This document shows, one piece after another, positions 5,370-7,576 of a stretch of DNA of 7,576 nucleotides. This DNA is from Sphingobacteriaceae bacterium. GTDB lineage: Bacteria; Bacteroidota; Bacteroidia; B-17B0; Aurantibacillaceae. The stretch is taken from the NCBI GenBank assembly GCA_025360355.1, contig JANYCL010000177.1, forward strand, positions 1 through 7,576. Direction: 5' to 3'. Made by a program: the position numbers and the translations under genes. Positions within the stretch are counted from its first letter, which is position 1. Each line of letters opens with the position of its first letter. The notes under the pieces are model-generated. The model saw only the letters and a list, made by a program, of their open reading frames with translations, did not search any database and was not told where the DNA came from.

Positions 5370-7576
5370 ATGAACATGAAAAAAATTCTATCTGCCGTTT
5401 TCACGATCATTAGTCTTTACACAAACGCCCAAACCGGAACATGGACACAGGTTACAGGTTTAGCTCCCCATTTAAGCGGCGGCGGTATGCAATTACTGAC
5501 TGATGGAACTATTCTTTGTAAATCAGAAACTGGCGGAAGTGGAGGAATTGGAAATGTTTGGGATAGATTAACTCCAAACGCAAGCGGAAGTTATATTAAT
5601 GGAACTTGGTCATCAATTGCACCAATGGCGAATACCAGACTTTATTTTTCATCGCAGGTTTTGAAAGACGGAAGAGTTTATGTTGCAGGCGGCGAATACG
5701 GAACAGGCGGATCTGCAGGTGAAGTTTATGATCCTATAACAAATACTTGGACAAATGCACCGGCACCGGGTGGTGTTGTGAGTGATGCTAATTCTATGAT
5801 CATGCCCGACGGCCGCGTAATGCAAGCTATGGTGAATGGAAGTTTAAAAACCACCAAAATTTATGACCCTATAACTAACACATATATTAACGGACCAACT
5901 TGTTTAGGAATTCACAACGAATCGTCATGGGTAAAACAAGCCGACCAGAGTATGTTATATGTAGATAGATTAGCTACAACTTCAGAAAGATATATTCCAT
6001 CAACAAATACTTGGATAGCAGACGGAACTGTTCCGGTAAATTTATACGATCCTTTTGGTGATGAAACCGGTCCTGCACTTTTACTTCCTGATGGAAGATC
6101 TTTTTATATTGGTTCCACAGGTAAAACTGCATATTATACACCTTCAGGAAGTACTAGTCCGGGAAGCTGGGCAGCAGGACCAACTGTACCAAGTAATAAT
6201 GGTGCAACAGATGCTCCGGCAGCAATAATGCCAAACGGAATGGTATTGTGCGTTGCTTCTCCTACTCCAATTTCATCAAATCATTTTCCTCCACCAACAG
6301 TGTTTTATGAATTTAATTACTTAACAAATATTTTTACATTATTAAGTTCTCCTCCCGGAGTTACACCTAATTCACCTTGTTATATTTATGATCTTATCGT
6401 TTTACCAACCGGACAAGTTCTCTTATCTGAACAGGATAATGATATGTACTGGATATATACACCCGGAAGTTCACAACTAGCCGTAGGTGTACCAACCGTT
6501 AGTAGTATTATTCAAAGCAGCTGTACTTCATTCACCGCAACAGGAATGTTGTTTAATGGTATTTCTGAAGGCGCCAGCTATGGTGATGATTGGCAAATGG
6601 CGACCAATTATCCAATTATCAAACTTACTCAAGGTACAAATGTTTATTATGCCAAAACTTTTAATTGGAATAGTACGGGATTAAGAAGAGGAACCCTACC
6701 TGACTCCACACAATTTAATTTGCCCGCAGGTTTACCCGTTGGAACTTATTCGTTACAAGTTATTGCTAATGGTTTTATTTCATCTCCTGTTCCATTTACA
6801 CCATTTCCTATTTTAACCACTACACTTATTCCGGGCGGAATTTGTACCGGTACTAACTTTTCTTATGCTGCATCTAGCCCTGTTAGTGGCGCAACTTTTG
6901 CATGGACGAGGCCGGCAGTCGCAGGAATCAGTAACGCTGCAATTACAACACCGCAAGTTTCAAATCCAAATGAAATCTTAATCAATACAACTGCTTCTCC
7001 AATAAATGTAATTTATGTTTATACAATAACTGCAAATGGTTGTAGTAATATACAAAATGTTACCGTTCCTGTAAACCCTACACCGACAGTTACAATTGCA
7101 GGTGCAAATACAATTTGCTTAAACGATATTACAACTTTTACAGCCAGTGGTGCGGCAACTTATTTATGGAGTAACAGCTCAACGAGTACTTCAATAACAG
7201 TTTCTCCTACGGTAACATCTATTTATTCTGTTGTTGGAACTAATTTATTTGGTTGTAGTTTCACACAAACTATTTTCATAGCAGTTAACCCGCTTCCTCT
7301 TGTTGTTATTAGCGGTACAAATGCAATTTGTTTAAATGATAGCGCAATTTTCACAGCGAGTGGTACTTCAACATATTTATGGAGTAATAGTTCAACAAGT
7401 ACTACAATAACAGCAACACCAACGGTAACTTCTATTTATTCGGTAATAGGAACCAGTTCATTAGGATGTAGCTTCACGCAAACCATTCTCATTACAGTTA
7501 ATCCCTTACCAACTGTAACAATTGCCGGAACAAATTCAATCTGTTTAAATAACACAACAACTTTAACAGCTAGCGG
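5370..7576 (+). CDS. Secreted seven-bladed kelch/galactose-oxidase-like protein with PKD-like and tandem Ig-like repeats, 3'-truncated
   Basis: An open frame of 735 complete codons that runs off the right edge. Residues 1-21 (MNMKKILSAVFTIISLYTNAQ) form a Sec signal peptide, with likely cleavage around Ala20-Gln21. Residues ~35-370 form a beta-propeller: a strand-turn motif of the form hhxxDGxh or a variant recurs at about 45, 100, 147, 192, 241, 289 and 347, giving seven blades. The clearest is DGRVYVAGGEYG...EVYDPITNTW (100-127). Residues ~375-481 form a galactose-oxidase-type C-terminal E-set domain (FNLPAGLPVGTYSLQVIANG). A PKD-like domain follows (~483-570), then tandem 71-residue Ig-like repeats from 572. 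The start could also be ATG 5376; 5370 is chosen for its A-rich leader. The likely fate is export across the outer membrane, with a type IX sorting domain expected beyond the window. The role is unknown; adhesion or matrix binding is plausible. Confidence 0.88.
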   Translation, partial: MNMKKILSAVFTIISLYTNAQTGTWTQVTGLAPHLSGGGMQLLTDGTILCKSETGGSGGIGNVWDRLTPNASGSYINGTWSSIAPMANTRLYFSSQVLKDGRVYVAGGEYGTGGSAGEVYDPITNTWTNAPAPGGVVSDANSMIMPDGRVMQAMVNGSLKTTKIYDPITNTYINGPTCLGIHNESSWVKQADQSMLYVDRLATTSERYIPSTNTWIADGTVPVNLYDPFGDETGPALLLPDGRSFYIGSTGKTAYYTPSGSTSPGSWAAGPTVPSNNGATDAPAAIMPNGMVLCVASPTPISSNHFPPPTVFYEFNYLTNIFTLLSSPPGVTPNSPCYIYDLIVLPTGQVLLSEQDNDMYWIYTPGSSQLAVGVPTVSSIIQSSCTSFTATGMLFNGISEGASYGDDWQMATNYPIIKLTQGTNVYYAKTFNWNSTGLRRGTLPDSTQFNLPAGLPVGTYSLQVIANGFISSPVPFTPFPILTTTLIPGGICTGTNFSYAASSPVSGATFAWTRPAVAGISNAAITTPQVSNPNEILINTTASPINVIYVYTITANGCSNIQNVTVPVNPTPTVTIAGANTICLNDITTFTASGAATYLWSNSSTSTSITVSPTVTSIYSVVGTNLFGCSFTQTIFIAVNPLPLVVISGTNAICLNDSAIFTASGTSTYLWSNSSTSTTITATPTVTSIYSVIGTSSLGCSFTQTILITVNPLPTVTIAGTNSICLNNTTTLTAS
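7083..7576 (+). repeat. In-frame 213-bp (71-aa) tandem repeats, two complete and one partial
   Basis: The units start at 7083, 7296 and 7509, an exact 213-base period. Each begins P-x-V-x-I-x-G-x-N-x-ICLN, passes TYLWSNSSTST and PTVTSIYSV, and ends GCSFTQTI-x-I-x-VNPL. By eye, units 1 and 2 agree at 52 of 71 residues. The paired cysteines (ICLN and GCSF) are conserved in both complete units. The pattern is that of the PKD/Ig-like repeats of large Bacteroidota surface proteins. The third unit is cut by the window end, so the copy number is unknown. Confidence 0.92.

Noticed and set aside
6487..6684. 65-aa open frame on the + strand
   Set aside because: It is a frame shadow of the secreted propeller/PKD gene, whose own frame is open throughout.
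7083..7576. Tandem 213-bp repeats as a CRISPR array or non-coding satellite
   Set aside because: The period is a multiple of three, the frame is open, differences are often synonymous or conservative, and there is no spacer structure.

Overview
The window looks like a chromosomal segment from an AT-rich member of the Bacteroidota. Four lines of evidence agree. Several genes are preceded by matches to the Bacteroidota sigma-factor promoter (TTTG, about 20 bases, TAnnTTTG). Start codons lack Shine-Dalgarno sequences and sit behind A- or T-rich leaders. The last gene encodes a secreted beta-propeller/PKD-like protein of the kind usually exported by type IX secretion. The UvrA-like protein resembles forms I associate with this phylum. 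I cannot name a genus.

Layout, left to right. Bases 2-1609 (+) hold the C-terminal half or more of a UvrA-type excinuclease ATPase, cut by the left window edge. Bases 1628-2094 (+) hold a compact toxin-antitoxin-like pair overlapping by ATGA: a 66-aa antitoxin candidate and an 89-aa RelE/ParE-superfamily toxin candidate. Bases 2155-2898 (+) and 2949-3794 (-) are two different FkbM-family methyltransferases, tail to tail. The gap between their stop codons is filled almost exactly by a 48-bp element made of two perfect hairpins. Diverging from the second FkbM gene, 3851-5278 (+) encodes one polypeptide joining a class I SAM methyltransferase to a family 2 glycosyltransferase. From 5370 (+) to the right edge runs an open-ended secreted protein: signal peptide, seven-bladed galactose-oxidase/kelch-type propeller, E-set domain, PKD-like domain, and then 71-aa tandem Ig-like repeats that continue past the window.

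How the genes may work together. Positions 2155-5278 encode three methyltransferase domains and one sugar transferase, which suggests modification of a cell-surface glycan or glycolipid; no substrate can be read from the sequence. The large secreted protein may be a surface adhesin or similar component, with its own promoter. The repair gene and the toxin-antitoxin pair appear functionally unrelated to the glycan genes. No tRNA, rRNA, CRISPR array, insertion sequence or transposase gene was seen, and no gene-free stretch exceeds about 100 bases. Nothing here is clearly a new system. The most notable items are the methyltransferase-glycosyltransferase fusion, the double-hairpin element, and the exact 213-bp coding repeats in an unfinished giant gene.
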